7,182 nt of DNA, from NCBI GenBank assembly GCA_947168785.1, contig CAMVNL010000106.1:1-7182 (forward strand). The letters are read 5' to 3'. The position numbers and the translations under genes are program-made. Position 1 is the stretch's first letter, and each line of letters opens with the position of its first letter. Below are positions 5,807 to 7,182 of the stretch, one piece after another. Origin of the DNA: an uncultured Clostridia bacterium (GTDB lineage: Bacteria; Bacillota; Clostridia; Oscillospirales; Acutalibacteraceae). The notes under the pieces are model-generated. The model saw only the letters and a list, made by a program, of their open reading frames with translations. It ran no database searches and was not told where the DNA came from.

Positions 5807-6538
5807 ATGCAACTGAGAGCCCCCTGCGTACCGCTTATTACGGTGGACCCCTATTTCAGCATCTGGAGCAACTGCGACAAACTGACCGACGGCGAAACCG
5901 TCCACTGGACGGGGGCGAAGCAGCCCCTGACGGGCGTCGTCACCGTGGACGGGGATCCCTTCGTCTTCATGGGCAAAAAGGAGGGCGTTCCGGCGCTGGA
6001 ACAGACGGCGCTGGAGATCGCCGCCTGCACCCCCCGCTGTACCTTCCGCAATGAAACCGTCGAGCTGTGCGCGGCCTTCACGACCCCGCTGCTGCTGGAC
6101 GATCTGTCTGTCGCCTCCCGCCCCGTCTCCTATCTGAAAGCGACCGTCGCCTCTGTCGACGGCGCGGCGCACGCGGTCCGGCTGGCGGTCACCATGGATG
6201 ACAGCGTCTGTCTGGACCGTAAATTCCAGTATGATACCGTCTACGCGCCCCTGTCTTACCGGCGGCAGCGTGGGGTCTTCAGTGCAGAAGCCCCTCAACC
6301 GCAGCGGCGACGATCTGCGCATCGACTGGGGCAGGGCTTACCTTGTCACCGACGCGGCAGACGCCTGCGCCGGCTGCGCGGAATACCGCGGCGAAGACGG
6401 CGCCCTGGCCCACGACGTGACGCTGACGGCGGAGGGCCCCGAGGCCCTGTTCGCCTTCGCCTACGACGACGTGCGCTCCATCCGCTATTTCGGGGAGGAT
6501 CTGCCCTCTTACTGGAACAAGGACGGCAAGACCATTGA
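5807..6538 (+). CDS. DUF4964/DUF5127 N-terminal part of a glutaminase-A-like protein, frameshifted
   Basis: The start has AAGGAG 7 bases before ATG 5807. The first 156 or so residues match the N-terminus of the DUF4965 'glutaminase A-like' family: LRAPCVPLITVDPYFSIWS and HWTGAKQPLTGVVTVDG (DUF4964 type), then a beta-rich DUF5127-like part with FRNETVELCAAFTTPLLLDD and VRLAVTMDDSV. From about base 6275 the frame yields Arg-rich nonsense (PQPQRRRSAHRLGQG) and stops at 6536-6538, giving 243 residues in all. The family's continuation lies in another frame beginning at 6276, so this entry is the front part of one broken gene. There is no signal peptide, unlike secreted fungal glutaminase A, so a cytosolic protein is expected. 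The family name comes from fungal enzymes; glutaminase activity here is unproven, and its place after a fucosidase suggests a role in carbohydrate use. Confidence 0.82.
   Translation: MQLRAPCVPLITVDPYFSIWSNCDKLTDGETVHWTGAKQPLTGVVTVDGDPFVFMGKKEGVPALEQTALEIAACTPRCTFRNETVELCAAFTTPLLLDDLSVASRPVSYLKATVASVDGAAHAVRLAVTMDDSVCLDRKFQYDTVYAPLSYRRQRGVFSAEAPQPQRRRSAHRLGQGLPCHRRGRRLRRLRGIPRRRRRPGPRRDADGGGPRGPVRLRLRRRALHPLFRGGSALLLEQGRQDH
6272..6275 (+). other. Frameshift point: one extra G in a GGGG run
   Basis: Before this run the gene reads ...APLSYRRQR in the frame of the ATG at 5807; after it, the family sequence continues as SSVQKPLNRSGDDLRIDWG one frame on. Removing a single G restores the junction SYRRQRGSSVQKPLNRSG, which resembles the family at this place. 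The extra base lies in a G homopolymer, the usual site of sequencing errors, but a real disabling mutation or phase-variable tract cannot be excluded. Confidence 0.75.
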
Positions 6539-7182
6539 GGCCGCCATTGCGGAAGCCTTTGCCGATTACGAAGCCGTCACGGCCCGCTGCGACGCGCTGG
6601 CGCGGGACCTGCGGGCCAGATGCCGTACGGAGCAGTATTACGAGCTGCTGTCCCTTGCCTACCGGCAGGCCGTCGCCGCCCATAAGCTGGCGGTGGACGG
6701 AAACGGCGAGCTCGTCTTCATCTCCAAAGAGTGCTTCTCCAACGGCTGCGCGGCCACGGTGGACGTGACCTATCCCTCCATCCCGCTGTTTCTGCTGTAC
6801 CGGCCGGAGCTGGTAAACGCCATGCTGCGCCCCATCTTCCGGTTCGCCCATTCCGGCGAGTGGCCCTTTGATTTCGCGCCCCACGACGCGGGGCAGTACC
6901 CGCTGGTCAACGGGCAGGCCTACGGCAACAAGATCGAGGAAAAATACCAGATGCCGGTGGAGGAGTGCGGCAACGTGCTCATCACCGTCGCCGCGGCGGC
7001 GCTGGCTTCAAAGGATACGTCCTTTGCCCGGCAGCATTGGGAGGATCTTGAAAAGTGGACGGCCTATCTGACCCGGTACGGCCTTGACCCGGCCAACCAG
7101 CTGTGCACCGACGACTTCGCCGGCCACCTGGCCCACAACTGCAACCTGGCCGTGAAAGCGGTCATGGGCGTGGCGGCCTTCG
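6276..7182 (+). CDS. DUF4965 catalytic-domain part of the glutaminase-A-like protein, partial
   Basis: This is the continuation of the gene beginning at 5807, read one frame later and open without a stop to the right edge (302 codons seen). It opens with SSVQKPLNRSGDDLRIDWG and contains YDDVRSIRYFGEDLPSYW. The DUF4965 alpha-helical domain follows: LAYRQAVAAHKL, FISKECFSNG, VDVTYPSIPLFLLYRPEL, HDAGQYPLVNGQAYGNK, MPVEECGNVLITVAAAAL, and GLDPANQLCTDDFAGHLAHN. These blocks, rich in conserved Asp, Glu and His, resemble an (alpha/alpha)6-barrel hydrolase and are intact up to the edge. The C-terminus (usually a DUF1793 region) lies outside the window. An ATG at 6231 is in this frame but has no ribosome site, so independent translation is unlikely. 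The continued coding quality argues that the frameshift is recent or an error. Confidence 0.82.

Noticed and set aside
6269..6290. Programmed ribosomal frameshift in the DUF4965 gene
   Set aside because: There is no recognised slippery heptamer or adjacent stop codon with stimulator, and family members are, to my knowledge, read as one frame. A one-base indel in a G-run is simpler.

Overview
The window looks like chromosomal DNA from a GC-rich, Gram-positive anaerobe, most likely a gut Clostridia of the Oscillospiraceae/Ruminococcaceae kind. This rests on strong GGAGG-type ribosome sites, clear sigma-A promoters, U-tract terminators, a dockerin-bearing exported protein, Cys-rich CxxCGE repeats, GC-rich third codon positions and an intracellular fucosidase. 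The assignment is an inference from gene content; there is no rRNA or other marker gene. All recognised genes are on the + strand.

Layout. (1) Bases 1-173 hold the 3' end of an unrecognised gene. (2) A sigma-A promoter (192-220) drives one exported protein (253-1875). It has a signal peptide, about six Cys/His repeats, a type I dockerin and a C-terminal M15B (VanY-type) D,D-carboxypeptidase domain with all expected zinc ligands. (3) The 274-base gap that follows holds two consecutive rho-independent terminators, then a near-consensus promoter (2041-2068) and a short structured leader. The leader resembles a preQ1-I riboswitch whose pseudoknot would overlap the ribosome-binding site. (4) The downstream gene (2150-2881) is a VUT/YhhQ-family queuosine-precursor transporter, which fits that leader. 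(5) It is followed tightly by a compact short-chain dehydrogenase (2906-3607), a cytoplasmic GH95 family alpha-L-fucosidase with a GTG start overlapping the previous stop (3604-5751), and a DUF4964/DUF5127/DUF4965 'glutaminase-A-like' gene (from 5807). That last gene is broken by a one-base frameshift at a GGGG run (6272-6275) and runs off the right edge.

How the genes fit together. The transporter, dehydrogenase, fucosidase and DUF4965 gene have gaps of 24 bases, a 4-base overlap and 55 bases, with no terminator or promoter that I can see between them. They probably share one transcript starting near 2075. The transporter would import preQ1, preQ0 or queuine for tRNA modification. The dehydrogenase, GH95 enzyme and DUF4965 protein look like a cytosolic module for fucosylated or related glycans. 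Why a queuosine-salvage gene heads a glycan operon is the main open question. No CRISPR array, tRNA, rRNA, insertion sequence or phage gene was seen.
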